Of a DNA stretch of 64,000 bases, positions 32,901 through 44,571 are shown in pieces. The stretch's first letter is position 1; every line of letters begins with the position of its first letter. Origin of the DNA: Aegilops tauschii subsp. strangulata. Lineage: Eukaryota > Streptophyta > Magnoliopsida > Poales > Poaceae. The stretch lies in the NCBI RefSeq assembly GCF_002575655.3, contig NC_053041.3, positions 371,301,054-371,365,053 on the forward strand. The letters run 5' to 3'. The position numbers were made by a program, and so were the translations under genes. The notes below the pieces were generated by a model. That model saw only the letters and a list, made by a program, of their open reading frames with translations. It had not been told where the DNA came from and did not search any database.

Positions 32901-35900
32901 CAAAATTTCTATGCTTATGTGTCATGAAAAGAATGCTTTATGTGATAGTTATAGTGTTGAATTCATTCATGATGCTACTGAAATTATTATGAGAGGGGAA
33001 CATATGCATTTACATATTGCAATAATATCAAGTTGCCCCTCGATGTGTTGAAAATCTTGAAGTTTTGCTTGTTTTACCTTCCTATGCTAGTTGATTCTTG
33101 TTCCTATAAATTGTTTACTCACAAAATCTCTATGCATAGGAAGTTGGTTAGACTTGAATGTGCTAGTCATATGCTTCATGATGCTCCCGTTATGTTTCAA
33201 TTCTTATCGTTTATGTGAGCATCATTGAAATCATCATGCCTAGCTAAAAAGGCATTAAAGAAAAGCGCTTATTGGGAGACAACCCAACATTTACCCCTAC
33301 TGTTTTCATGTGTTTACATGATTAAGCTACTATATTGATCATGTTTTATAGCCTTTTCTTCAATAAAAGTACCAAATAAAGCCTTTGGGATAGTATGGAT
33401 GATAGTTGACTTGATTCTGTGCAAAAACTTTTGCGCCCAGTAACAAAATTGATCTGCGCTGCTGGAACGTGATAAATTCTTGAATTTTTATTAGAGATGA
33501 TTTATATAGAAATTACCTATGTTGTCCTAGGTTTCAGAATTTTTGGAGTAGCAGAAGTATGGTGGTTGTCCAGATCATTACAGATTGTTCTGATTTTGAC
33601 AGATTCGGTTTTCAATACATAGTTTGCTTATTTCGTAGTTTCTATGGCTTATATTGCTCAATATAATTTGTGGAAATGATAAGGCACAGTAGGAATTGTG
33701 TGAGAACAATTATTAATCTTGTGTTTGACAATACCAAAGTGAATGATTTGTCTTTATCATAGTAACCTATCTCACGAAGTTCCGTTAAGTTTCGTGTGAT
33801 TGAAGTTTTCAAGTTTTGGGTGAGATGTCGATATGAGGAGAATAAGGAGTGAAAACACCCGAAGATTGGGGATGCCTAAGGTACCCCAAGGTAATATTCA
33901 AGGAAGACCCAAGCAACTAAGCTTGGGCATGCCCCGGAAGGCATCCCCTCTTTCGTCTTCAACATTATCCGTAACCTCACTTGGAGCTATATTTTTATTT
34001 GTCACATGATATGATTTTTTCTTGGAGCGTAATTTTATTTTATTTGTATTTGCTTGCTGCTATTTATATTGATGTTTTGCATCTTTCATTTCAATAAAAA
34101 TGTCAAGGATAGCCTTTACCATGCTTATTTTGCAAGTCTACATGTTGCTGTTTGAAAACAGAAAGTTTTCTATCATTATCTGAGTTCTTCTAGAATGACA
34201 GAACAAGATAAAATCTTGAAATTTTTACACAGTATGCTATGATAAATTTTCTACAGTGTGGTAATTTTTCAGAATTTTTGGAGTTACAGAAGTATGAATC
34301 TTCTTGCATTCTTTACAGATTGTCCTGTTTAGACAGATTGGCTTTATGTTTGCATTGTTTGCATATGTTTGCTTGTTTAATGATTTTATTTGAGGATAGG
34401 GGTATTAAATATGCAGAGGCATTTAGTATGCAATGTTAAATTATAATTTTAATGATTTTCTACAGTATAGAATGATAAGGTTATTGCATTGATCTATACT
34501 AACTTATCTCAGGACTTCTTGTTGAGTTTTGTGTGGGTGAAGTTTTTAAGATTTAGGGAAACCCTGATATAAAAGGAATTAAGGGGATACAAAATCTCAA
34601 GCTTGGGGATGACCAAGGCATCCCAAAATATTATTTCAAGAAGTCTAAAGCATCTATGCTTGGGGATGCCCGGGTAGGCATCCCACCTGTCTTCATCAAC
34701 AATTATCGGTTAGCCTCAGTTGAGCCTAAGTTTTTGCTTCTTCGCATGATGTGTGCTATTCTTGGAATGTCATTTTATTTTTTTAGATTTTTGTATTATT
34801 AAAATACTTAGATCTGAAGGTTTTTAAATAAGAGAGAGTCCTCAAATGGCTACCCATTTACTTAACTACTCGCTTGATTTTCACTTATATCTTTTTGGAG
34901 TAGTTTGTCATTTACTATTGTGCTTCACTTATATTATTTTGAGAGTTGATAATAGTGATGACAATTTTCACAAGCTATGAAATTGGTACCAAAGTGATGG
35001 ATATTCAAGAAGGATATAATAAAAACTTTCATGTAGATCATTAGATATGATAAGTTTCATTCCTTGCAATATTTTTGCAATATGGAGAAAATAATATGTG
35101 AGTCATGTTGGTGAGTAATTATGCTTTAGTAAGAATATTGGTGTTAAGGTTTATGATTCCCTATGCAAGCACGAAAGTCTATAGTTATGCAATGAAGTTA
35201 CATAACTATTATTCCCTATGTGGTGCATTATTCGGTGTTAGTTATGTTTAATGCTCGTTTAAGACCGTTTTTGTTTATTGGTTGGTCACTTCCCAATCTA
35301 TTTGCTAGCCTCCATTTGTACTAAGTGGGAATACTACTTGTGCATGCAAATTCTTAAACCCAAAGTTGTGCCAAATGAGTCCGCCATACCTACCTATATG
35401 CGGTATTTTAATGCCGTTCCAAGTAAATTTGTATGTGCCAACTCTAATTTTTAAAATAAATTTCCTTTTTGTGTGCCCGTACTTCTCATGAAGCGGTAGG
35501 GGGTGGCCAATATTTTCCATGCTAGATGTGATTCTCAAGATGAGTGTTTATTCACTTATCATTGCACAAGAGTGTGGCAAGGTAATAGGGATGCCCTGTC
35601 CCAAAATGCAAAAAAAAAAATATTTATGCTGCTCAATAATAAATTTCTTGGAAACTGCTGGTATGGAAGGCACCCATGGATACGTCTAGCCATGGATTGT
35701 AAAATAATGGTGGAAAAAAGAATAAACTTTATTGTCTATTTGGGAACCGCCTATGATGTATCTAGCATGGAAAGTGTTGGGAGTTCTAGGTCGTTTTCAT
35801 TGACGGGAAAAGTATGCCTCTCAAAATATTTTATCTCTCAATTTAAGCTTTGAGCTATGGCACCTCTACAAATCTCTGCTTCCCTCTGCGAAGGTCCTAT

Positions 35901-36398
35901 CTATTTACTTTATGCAATTTTTATTTGAGTCTCCATCTTCCCTTATAAAGCACCAACTAGGGAGCACTATGATCATACTTGTGCATTGGATGTAGCTAAT
36001 ATTCGAGTGTGTTTCATGAATGGATCAATGATTGAGCATAATGGGCTAGGGATAGCTTTCTTTAGCATTGATATTTTGAAAGACATGGTTGCTTGTTAGT
36101 ATGCTTGAGCATTGATGTCTTCATGTCAAATTATAGACTATTGCTTTGAATCATTCAAGTCCAAATGTCCATGCTACAAAATAAAGAGTATATGATGAAT
36201 ATAATAGGTAGCACTCCACAAAAAAATCCGTTTTCAATTGCTACTTTATCATGATGAGTTTTATGAGAAAGATTTGATGTTATGATGCTAGGAAAAGTGA
36301 TTGAAATTATCATTGATCAAACTTATGCACTTTGCTAGCATTCACACTTCATAAATTATTTCTTTTATCATTTACCTACTCGAGGACGTGTAGGAATT
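32901..36398 (+). other. Noncoding interior and 3' untranslated region of W1
   Basis: There is no coding potential beyond short frames. It starts with a GGGAGACAACCCAAC motif near 33275, carries the duplicated hairpin module at 33475-34795, and from 35281 aligns with the pre-polypurine region of element D (51633-52734). It ends with CTCGAGGACG just before the polypurine tract. Confidence 0.75.
33475..34795 (+). repeat. Duplicated approximately 590-bp module with hairpins in W1
   Basis: Units 33475-34060 and 34205-34795 are diverged copies sharing CAGAATTTTTGGAGT, TTACAGATTGT, a Y-rich block and paired GGGGATGCC/GGCATCCC arms. Clear hairpins lie at 33921-33950 (GGGCATGCC, loop, GGCATCCCC) and 34662-34685 (GGGGATGCC, loop, GGCATCCC), with a second pair upstream in each unit (33864-33890 and 34601-34626). 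Confidence 0.75.
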
Positions 36399-36412
36399 AA
36401 GCTTGGGGATGC
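36399..36412 (+). other. Polypurine tract of W1
   Basis: AAGCTTGGGGATGC directly precedes the 3' LTR. It differs from the AAGCTTGGGGGAGT of A, C and D, and matches the tract of element E (minus strand, 62989-63002). Confidence 0.85.
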
Positions 36413-37460
36413 TGATACGTCTCTAACATATCTATAATTTATGAAGTATTCACGCCATGTTTACAACAATTCTATATGGTTTTTGTATGATTTGACTGGA
36501 ACCAACCCGGACTGACGCTATTTTCAGCAGAACTACCATTGTTGTTTTTTGTGCAGAAATAAAATTCTCCAAATGCAATGAAACTTTTTGATGATTTTTT
36601 TAACAAAAGACACACTAGAAGCTTCATGGGAGGGCTAGAAGAGCCACGAGGTGGGCACAACCCACCAGGGCGCGCTAGAGGGGCCTGGCTTGCCCGGATG
36701 GGTTGTGCTCACCTCGAGGCCCATATGCGTGGGAAAGCAACGCCAAAAAAATCCTATAAATAGAGAAACCATCAGAAATAACCCTAGATCAGAAGTTCCG
36801 CCGCCGCAAGCCATTGTAGCCACGAAAAACCAATCTAGACCCTGTTCCAGCACCCTGCCGGAGGGGGAAATCATCACCGATGGCCATCTTCATCATCCCG
36901 ACAGCCACCATGACTAGGTGGGAGTAGTCCACCCTCGTGGCTGAGGGTTTGGACCAGTAGCTATGTGTTTAATCTCCCTCTCTCTCTCTCGCTCTCTCTC
37001 TCTCTCGTGTTCTTGAGTTGGCACGATCTTGATGTATCGCAAGCTTTGTTAATATAGTTGGATCATATGGTGTTTCTCCTTCTCTATCTGGTTGTGATGA
37101 ATTGAGTTTTCCCTTTGAGATTTCTTTTTATCGGATCGAATACTTTAATGGATTTGAGAGCACTTGATGTATGTCCTTCTATGAATACCCGTGGTGACAA
37201 TGGGGTATCGTATTGATTCACTTGATATGTGTTTTGGAACTCAACTCGCGGATTCCCGAGGTGACATTGGGGTAATCTATGCATAGGGGTTGATGCACGT
37301 TCTCGTCTTTGTTTCTCCGGTAGAAATCTTGGGGCACAATTTGAGGTTCTTTGTGTTGGATTGAGTATTATGAATATGAAATTGTTTGATGCATATCGCA
37401 TAATCAACTCACGGATACTGGCGGTGACATTGGAGTATCTAGGTGACACTAGAGTTGGTT
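36413..37460 (+). repeat. 3' LTR of W1, interrupted by CACTA-2
   Basis: It starts TGATACGTCTCTAACATATC and follows the 5' LTR to GTGACACTAGAGTTGGTT at 37460, about 60% of the LTR. The expected continuation (GATGTGTATCATATGG) is absent, and a CACTA terminus begins at 37461. A CT microsatellite lies near 36974-37010. The missing part should lie beyond the right end of CACTA-2, outside the window. Confidence 0.88.
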
Positions 37461-37720
37461 CACTATTGGAATCAGAGAATTTGCCGTCTGTTAGTTCTTT
37501 GATGTCCGCTAGCTGATGGCGAAGAAGCTTACAAAATCAGACGACAAAGAATTGGCTGATGGCAAAGGTGCAATTTCCCATCAGCCAGTTCTTTGTCATC
37601 CGGTAGCAGATGGCAAAGAGGTCGGGTGGAATGGCCCACCCCCAACCTCTCTGCCGTCTGCTAGCGGACGGCAAAGATTGTTTGCCGTCCGCTAGCAGAC
37701 AGCAAAGAGGTTGGCCCCAT
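37461..37720. repeat. Subterminal repeats of CACTA-2
   Basis: Multiple direct and inverted copies of a core around TTTGCCGTCCGCTAGCAGAC are packed into 260 bp, for example GCCGTCTGCTAGCGGACGGC near 37650 and the following copy at 37680. Such arrays bind the element's own protein in CACTA transposons (known for the superfamily). Confidence 0.8.
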
Positions 37721-38703
37721 CCAAACTAACGGTATCCCCCTGCCTCTCTCTCCCTGACCCCACCTCTCTCTCTCTTTCTCTCTCTCCCCTCTCTCTCCGC
37801 CGCCGCCCCACCACCCCGTCGCCGCACCACCCCGCCGCCCCATCGCACACCGCACCACCCCGCCACCGGAGCCCCCGGGCCCTGTCGCGGCCACCCCAGG
37901 CCGCCCCCTCCTCCATCGGCCTCCACCTCCCCCTCTCTTTTTTCATTTTTTCTCTAGTAGTGTAGTTAGTTTAGTTAGATTTATTTTAGGTTTAGGTTTA
38001 GGTTTAGATTTAGTTTAGTTTAGGTTTTTTCTGTTTTTTAGGTTTAGGTTTAGATTTAGTTTTGTTTAGGTTAAGAAGAAAGAAGAAAGATGAAAAAAAT
38101 AAGAAGAAGAAGAGGAAGAAGAGGAAGAGAAGAAGAAGAGGAAGAATAAGAAGAAGAAGAACCCGGTCGAGGTTAGGGGTGCGTTGGCGCCGACGGAACC
38201 GGGACGAGGATCGCCGGTCGCCAAAACTAGGGTCGAGGGTCGAGGGGATAGATGGTGGAGCCAGTGGGTCCCGCCGGTCCCGTCGCCGTCGCCCAGGAAG
38301 AGAATCACCCAGTCCGAGTGTGACCCGTCGCCTGTGCGTCGCCATACCTGAGGGGTGCGTCTGCACCGACGGAACCGGGTCGAGGATCGCCGGTCGCCAA
38401 GGGGTCGAGGGTCGAGGATCGCTGGTCGCCAATGGGTCGAGGGTCGGGGTAGAGGGTCGAGGATCGCTGGTCTCCGAGGGGATAGATGATGGAGCCAATG
38501 GGTCCCGCCGGTCGCGGCGCCATCGCCTAGGCTGAGAATCCCCCGGTCTTAGTGCTGACCCGTCGACCGTGCATCGCCATATCTGAGGGTGCCCAAGGAC
38601 GAGCGGGTTAGGGGGTTCCTCGGTGTTGATGGAACCCTAAATGATGGCTATTTAGGTTACGAAGTGTCAATGCTTTAGGTTACGAAGCAGCAACAGTTCT
38701 CGG

Positions 38704-39307
38704 GGCCGATGGCGGTCGAACACCTTGGCGAATTTGTCTTGGAGCCTCTGTGATGAGGAATAAAAGCCAAGTGTTGAAACTTGAAACACCCAAACTGACT
38801 CATGACAAAAAATCAAAGCGTAGAAAGAGAAACCAAAGACGAAAAAATACGTAGTGAGAGTTTGTGCAACTAGGATGATATTTTGTAATAGCTTTTTAAA
38901 CAAATTTGAGAGGATGATGGTGAAGAACTCGAGAGCCAATGGTGTATTGTGGTCGTTTCCATACATTCTGCTACAGCACAACAACTCTTCTTCTGACCAC
39001 TATTGGTGTCTTGCGGTCATAAGAAGGGTTGTTACGCTGTAGCAGAATGTACGGAAATGACCACAACACACCAATGGCTTTCGAGCTCTTTGCCATCATC
39101 CTCTCTAATTCATTAAAAAAGCTGGTACAGAAAATCATCCTAGTTGCACAACCTCTCACTATGTACTATTTCGTCTTTCATTTCTCTTTCTACGCTCTGA
39201 TTTTTTGTCATGAGTCAGTTCGGTTGTTTGAAGTTTCAAAAGTTGGCTTTTAGTCCTCATTGCAGAGTCTGCCAGACAAATTCGCCAAGGTGTCGATGCC
39301 AATGGCC
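38704..39307. repeat. Large inverted repeat (arms about 290 bp, short loop) in CACTA-2
   Basis: The left arm 38704-38997 and right arm 39015-39307 are reverse complements with scattered mismatches and an unpaired centre of about 15-20 bases (TATTGGTGTC near 39001). Landmarks are ACCTTGGCGAATTTGTC in the left arm against GACAAATTCGCCAAGGT in the right, and ATTCTGCTACAGC against GCTGTAGCAGAAT. A transcript would fold into a long imperfect hairpin. Similar-looking open frames on opposite strands here simply reflect the repeat. Confidence 0.9.
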
Positions 39308-39454
39308 ATATATATTGTTAGGTCATGTTAGGTATTCAATTTTTTTATGTTGTACTTGATGATGATACACTTAAGTTATATACATATTGTTATTCATGTC
39401 GGTATTAAATGTTTTTATGTGTTGTACTAATTTCGTTTACTCTTTGTCAAGCAG

Positions 39455-39937
39455 GTGTTGAAAGATGGCGGCACGGGTAAGGAGCGCTCTGAGGCTCCTT
39501 CTTGTCAGCGCGTGGTGGGAGTGGTACTTCTATTCCACCCGTACCTCTCCGAAGAGCGTTGTACGAGGGTATGGCTTCATCAGTGGGCGCTTCTTCATCG
39601 GCGTCATTGCCCATCGGGAGAGGAGGTCGTGGAGGGTGGAAGAGAGGAGGTCGAGGAGGATGTGGCCGTAAGAAGAGGTAGGCAGGCTCCTACGCCTTCC
39701 TCGCATCCACCCCCAGCTAATTCACCCAAGCATAGGACTGCTAGGGTGGACACGTCTAAAGAGGAGGCTACGCGGACTCCTGTCCACGAGCCTCGGGTCG
39801 ACGGGCCTTTGGACCACGAGACTTTGGACCAGGGTACATCCCAGGAGACGTCCAGATGGGGTACCTGGCGGGATCTACCTGAGGGGCCGAGTGGCCATGC
39901 TGATGGTGGTGGGGATCCGGCTGATAGCGAGGACGAG
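39455..39937 (+). CDS. Exon-like ORF of CACTA-2, cut by element C
   Basis: An open frame starts after a good 3' splice site (pyrimidines then CAAGCAG at 39454) and stays open for 161 codons until the LTR of element C supplies the stop. The product has an unremarkable N-terminal half, a Glu/Arg-rich middle, then a Pro/Ser/Thr-rich part with P-T-P-S-S-H-P-P-P-A-N-S and an acidic end. There is no catalytic motif. By position it would be an internal exon of a CACTA protein upstream of the transposase. An alternative frame opening with ATG at 39465 stops at 39671. Confidence 0.45.
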
Positions 39938-41411
39938 TGATACGTCCATTTTGCATCATGTTTTCCTACTGTTATTTATTATGTTTTTATGCATGATAAT
40001 GCTTTTTGGAGTAATTCTAATGCCCTTTCTCTCATAATATGCAAGGTACACACAAAAGAGGTAGAATTCCGCCAGCTGGAAATCTGGACCGGGAAAAGCT
40101 ACGCAGGCCACCTATTCTGCACAACTCCAAACAAACTAAAACTTTATAGAGATTTTTTATGGAATATATGAGGAATATTCGAGCCAATAAGTACCAGAGG
40201 GGGCCCACCGGGTGGGCACAACCCACCTGGGCGCGCCAGGGAGCCCAGGCGCGGCCTGGTGGGTTGTGCTCCCCTCGGCCCACCTTCGGTGCCCATCTTC
40301 TGGTATATAAGTCATTTTGACCTAGAAAAAATAAGGAGAGGACTTTTGGGATGGAGCGCCGCCTCTCGAGGCGGAACTTGGACAAGAGCACTTTTGCCCT
40401 TCGGCGGAGCGATTCCGCTGGGGGAACTTCCCTCCCAGAGGGGGAAATCATCGTCATCTCCAACAACTCTCCCATCTCATCTCAAACCCTAGTTCATCTC
40501 TTGTGTTCAAACTTTGTACCGGAACTATAGATTGGTGCTTGTGGGTGACTAGTAGTGTTGATTACATCTTGTAGTTGATTACTATATGGTTTATTTGGTG
40601 GAAGATTATATGTTCAGATCCAATATGCTATTTAATACCCCTATGATCTTGAGCATGATTATCATTTGTGAGTAGTTACATTTGTTCTTGAGGTCACGGG
40701 AGAAATCATGTTGCAAGTAATCATGTGAACTTGATATGTGTTTGATATTTTGATAGTATGTATGTTGTGATTCCCTTAGTGGTGTCATGTGAACGTCGAC
40801 TACATGACACTTCACCATAGTTGGGCCTAAGGGAATTCATTGTGGAGTAGTTATTATATGATGGGTTGCGAGAGTGATAGAAGCTTAAACCCTAGTTTAT
40901 GCGCTATTCCGTAAGGGACCGATTGGATCCAAAAGTTTAATGCTATGGTTAGAATTTATTCTTAATACTTTTCTCATAGTTGCGAATGCTTGCGAGGGGG
41001 TTAATCATAAGTAGGAGGTTTGTTCAAGTAAGAAAAAACACCTAAGCACCGGCCCACCCACATATCAAATTATCAAAGTAGCGAACAAGAATCGAATCAA
41101 CATGATGAAAGTGACTAGATGAAATTACCGTGTACCCTCAAGAACGCTTTGCTTACTATAAGAGACCGTTTTGGCCTGTCCTTTGCCTCAAAGGGATTGG
41201 GCTGTCTTGCTGCACTTTTGTTACAATTATTTTTACTATTATCATTAATTTCTCGTTACAAATTATCTTGCTATCAAACTACTCTGTTACTTATAATTTC
41301 AGCACTTGCAGACATTACCTCGCTGAAAACCACTTGTCATTTCCTTCTGCTCCTCATTCTGTTTGACACTCTTACCTATCGAAAAGAGCTACAATTGATC
41401 CCATATACTTG
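39938..41411 (+). repeat. 5' LTR of element C (3' end deleted)
   Basis: It runs from TGATACGTCCATTTTGCAT to CCATATACTTG at 41411. The last nine or so bases of the family (TGGGTCATCA) are missing. Paired arms are at 40208-40272 and TATATAA at 40304-40310. Confidence 0.9.
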
Positions 41412-41498
41412 TTGTCGGGGAGTGAAGCGCCTTTGGTAAGTGGAATTTGGTAAGGAAACATTTATATAGTGTGCTGAAATTTACTGTCACTTGTTACT
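41412..41498 (+). other. Leader of element C with deleted primer-binding site
   Basis: Only TTGTCGGGGA remains of the primer site (one mismatch to TTGCCGGGGA). The first eight bases TGGCGCCG, the spacer and the LTR end are missing, a deletion of about 30 bp. The leader then continues as in A to the gag start. Confidence 0.8.
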
Positions 41499-42312
41499 AT
41501 GGAAAACAATCCTTTGAGGGGTTTGTTTGGGGTATCTTCACCTCGGCCGGAACCACAATTAGCTACCCCTCAACCTGTTGCACCTACTAATAATATTGAA
41601 TATGAAATTACATTGGGTATGATAGAACAACTGCTAGCTAATCCTTATGCAGGAGATGGAACCGAACATCCTGATATGCACTTGATATATGTGGAACAAA
41701 TTTGTGGATTGTTTAAGCTTGCAGGTTTACCCGGAGATGAAGTTAAGAAGAAGGTTTTCCCTTTATCTTTGAAGGGAAAAGCATTGGCATGGTATAGGCT
41801 ATTCGATGATATTGGATCTTGGAATTGGAATTGATTGAAATTGGAGTTCCACCAAAAAAATTATCCCATGCATCTAGTTCATCGTGATCAGAATTACATA
41901 TGTAATTTTTGGCCTCGTGAAGGAGAAAGTATCGCTCTAGTTTGGGAGGCTTAAGTCAATGTTATATTCATTCCCCAATCATGAGCTCTCAAGAGAAATT
42001 ATTATCCAGAATTTTTATGCTCGCCTTTCTCATAATGATCGATCCATGCTTGATACTTCTTGTGCCGGTTCTTTTATAAAGAAGACTATTGAATTCCGGT
42101 GGGATCTTTTGGAAAGAATTAAACGCAACTCTAAAGATTGGGAACTCGATGAAGGTAAAGAGTCAGGTATTAAGCTTAAGTATGATTATGTTAAATCTTT
42201 TATGAATACCGATGCTTTTCAAACGTTTAGCTCTAAATATGGACTTGACTCTGAGATAGTATCCTCCTTTTGTGAATCATTTGCTACTCATCTTGATCTC
42301 CCTAAAGAGTAG
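41499..42312 (+). pseudogene. gag: gag of element C (one main break)
   Basis: ATG at 41499 starts MENNPLRGLFGVSS and runs 111 codons to a TGA after S-W-N-W-N. It includes F-P-L-S-L-K-G-K-A-L-A-W-Y-R-L, the classical retrotransposon gag motif that A has partly lost. A second open piece (41959-42312) carries Y-A-R-L-S-H-N-D-R-S-M-L-D and E-F-R-W-D-L-L-E, ending at TAG near 42310. It is better preserved than the A copy. Confidence 0.82.
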
Positions 42313-43048
42313 TGGTTTAGATATCACCCACCTATTAAAGAAGAAATTAAAGAACCGGTGCCAGCTAAAGAGGAAACTATACTTTATAATGTTGATCCAG
42401 TGGTTCCTACTGCTTATATTGAGAAACCACCATTCCCTGTTAGGATAAAGGAACATGCTAAAGTTTCAACCGTGGTCAACAAAAGTTATATTAGAACACC
42501 TAAACCTGATGAACAAATTAAGGTAGAGCCTAGTGTTGCTATGGTTAAGGATCTCTTGGAAGAAAATATAGATGGGCATGTTAGTTACTTTTGTAATGAA
42601 GCTACTAGAATTGTCAAACCCAATAAAAGGGATAATCATAGACCCGTTGTTGGCATGCTCGTTGTCTCAATTAAAATAGGAGATCACTGTTATCATGGTT
42701 TAGGCGACATAGGTGCTAGCGTGAGTACTATTCCCTTTACTTTATATCAAGAAATTATGAATGACATAGCACCCGCTGAAATAGAAGAAATAGATGTCAC
42801 TATTAGACTTGCTAATAGAGATACCATCACACCACTTGGGATTGTTAGAGATATTGGAGGTCTTTTGTGGGAAAATAAAATACCCTACTGATTTTCTTGC
42901 TCTTGGTTCCCCACAAGATAACTGTTGTCCCATTATCTTTGGTAGACCTTTCTTGAACACCGTTAATGCTAAAATAGATTGTGAGAAACAAACTGTCGGT
43001 GTTAGTTTTGGTGATGAGTCTCATGAGTTTAATTTTTTCAAAGCTTAG
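42313..43048 (+). pseudogene. pro: Protease region of element C
   Basis: The open frame 42358-42891 contains the active site as G-D-I-G-A-S (catalytic Asp 42705-42707) where A and most relatives have D-L-G. A frameshift near 42865 moves the remainder (F-G-R-P-F-L-N, near 42940) into another frame, ending at 43048. The Asp is retained, but the upstream Cys seen in A is Gly. Confidence 0.82.
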
Positions 43049-44330
43049 TAGAAAGCTTCATGAAAAAGAATTGCCTAGTAAGGATGAAATAATTGGTCTT
43101 GCTTCTGTTGATGTGCCTCCTACTAATCCACTAGAACAATATCTGCTAGACCATGAAAATGATTTACATATGCATGAAAGAAATGAAATAGATACGATTT
43201 TCTTTGAACAACGTCATCTGCTTAAACACAATTTGCCTATTGAAACTCTAGGAGGTCCTCCTCCACCTAAAGGTGATCCTGTGTTTGAATTAACACAATT
43301 GCCAGACACTTTGAAATATGCTTATATTGATGAAAAGAAGATATATACTGTTATTATTAGTGCTAACCTTTCAGAACATGAAGAAGAAAGATTATTGAAA
43401 GTTCTAAGGAAGCACCGAGCTGCTATTGGATATACTCTTGACGATTTAAAGGGCATTAGTCCCACTCTATGTCAGCACAAGATTAATATGGAACCTGATG
43501 CTAAACCCGTTGTTGATCACCAACGTCAGTTAAATCCGAAACTGAAGGAAGTGGTAAGAACGGAAATATTAAAACTTTTGGAAGCAGGTATAATATATCC
43601 TATAGCTGATAGTAGATGGGTCAGTCCTGTTCATTGTGTCCCTAAGAAAGGAGGTATTACTTCCTAATGATAGGAATGAACTTATTCCACAAAGAATTGT
43701 CACAGGCTATAGAATGGTAATTGATTTCAGAAAATTAAACAAAGCAACTAGAAAAGATCATTACCCTCTGCCTTTTATCGACCAAATTCTAGAAAGATTA
43801 TCTAAGCACACACATTTTTGCTTCCTTGATGGATACTCTGGTTTTTCACAAATACCTGTTTCTCAACCTGATCAAGAAATACCACTTTCACTTGTCCCTT
43901 TGGAACTTATGCTTATAGATGTATGCCTTTTGGTTTATGCAATGCACCTGCTACCTTTTAAAGATGTATGACTGCTATATTCTCTGACTTTTGTGAAAAG
44001 ATTGTTGAGGTTTTCATGGATGACTTCTCGGTTTATGAGAAGTCTTTTGATGATTGTTTAAGCAATCTTGATTGAGTTTTGCAGAGATGCGAGCAAACAA
44101 ATCTTGTCTTGAATTGGGAGAAGTGCCACTTTATGGTTAATGAAGGTATTGTTTTGGGCCATAATTTTTTTAAAGAGGTATTGAAGTGGACAAAGCTAAG
44201 GTTGATGCAATTTAGAAAATGCCATGTCCTAAAGATATCAAAGGTATTCGTAGTTTCTTAGGTCATGCTGGTTTCTATAGGAGATTTATCAAAGACTTTT
44301 CTAAAATTTCTAGGCCCCTTACACATCTGT
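43049..44330 (+). pseudogene. pol: Reverse transcriptase of element C (broken)
   Basis: The frame from 42981 carries the linker and the RT start through V-P-K-K-G-G and breaks near 43660, where five bases present in A are missing. The next frame (43636-43971) has R-M-V-I-D-F-R-K-L-N. The catalytic box F-M-D-D-F-S is at about 44012-44029. Stops include TAA near 43959 (a Gln codon in A), TGA near 44072 and TAA near 44331. The region around 43452 reads through the site where S1 interrupts A, which fixes the S1 boundaries. Confidence 0.86.
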
Positions 44331-44571
44331 TGTAAAAGGATGTTCCTTTTGTTTTTGATGATGATTGTTTAGAAGCCTTTGAAACACTCAAGAAAGCCTT
44401 AATTTCTGCACCTATTGTTCAACCACCTAATTGGAACTTGCCTTTTGAAATTATGTGTGATGCTAGTGATTATGCTGTTGGTGTTGTTCTAGGACAAAGA
44501 GTTGATAAGAAACTGAATGTTATTCATTATGGTAGTAAAACTCTAGACAATGCTCAAAGAAATTATGCTAC
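44331..44571 (+). pseudogene. pol: RNase H of element C, left part (cut by D)
   Basis: The first RNase H motif M-C-D-A-S-D-Y-A-V-G is intact near 44455, followed by V-L-G-Q-R. The frame then runs into element D at 44572. GCTAC (44567-44571) is the left target duplication of D. The continuation is at 54149. Confidence 0.85.

Larger units (their letters stand above)
30482..37460 (+). mobile_element. Element W1: non-autonomous LTR retrotransposon
   Basis: A 1,661-bp 5' LTR, tRNA-Asp primer site, a decayed acidic ORF, about 3.5 kb of noncoding interior, a polypurine tract and a 3' LTR broken by CACTA-2 at 37461. No protease, RT or integrase motif is present, so it would have needed proteins in trans. 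Same family as F, and its 3' internal region also matches element E (62989-64000, minus strand). The base string left of it is CTGCG; the right duplication lies outside view. Confidence 0.88.
37461..39937 (+). mobile_element. CACTA-2 DNA transposon, left portion
   Basis: It begins CACTATTGGAATCAGAGAAT at 37461, a CACTA terminus, followed by subterminal repeats, a CT- and CCG-rich block (37740-37930), a leader with TTTAGGT runs, a GAA/GAG-rich stretch (38075-38165), a large inverted repeat (38704-39307) and an exon-like ORF from 39455. Element C interrupts it at 39938. No transposase domain is in view; the rest should lie beyond C and outside the window. Confidence 0.78.

Noticed and set aside
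37461..37970. A complete 500-bp CACTA element ending at CTAGTAGTG near 37958-37966
   Set aside because: Flanking triplets do not match (GTT versus TAG), and typical CACTA interior sequence continues to 39937, so this is one longer element.
37985..38070. TTTAGGT runs resembling plant telomere repeats
   Set aside because: The unit is TTTAGGT/TTTAGAT with irregular spacing rather than TTTAGGG arrays, and it sits in the CACTA-2 leader.
38667..39253. Pairs of similar open frames on opposite strands
   Set aside because: They are the two arms of the CACTA-2 inverted repeat, so the similarity comes from the DNA repeat, and no domain is recognisable.
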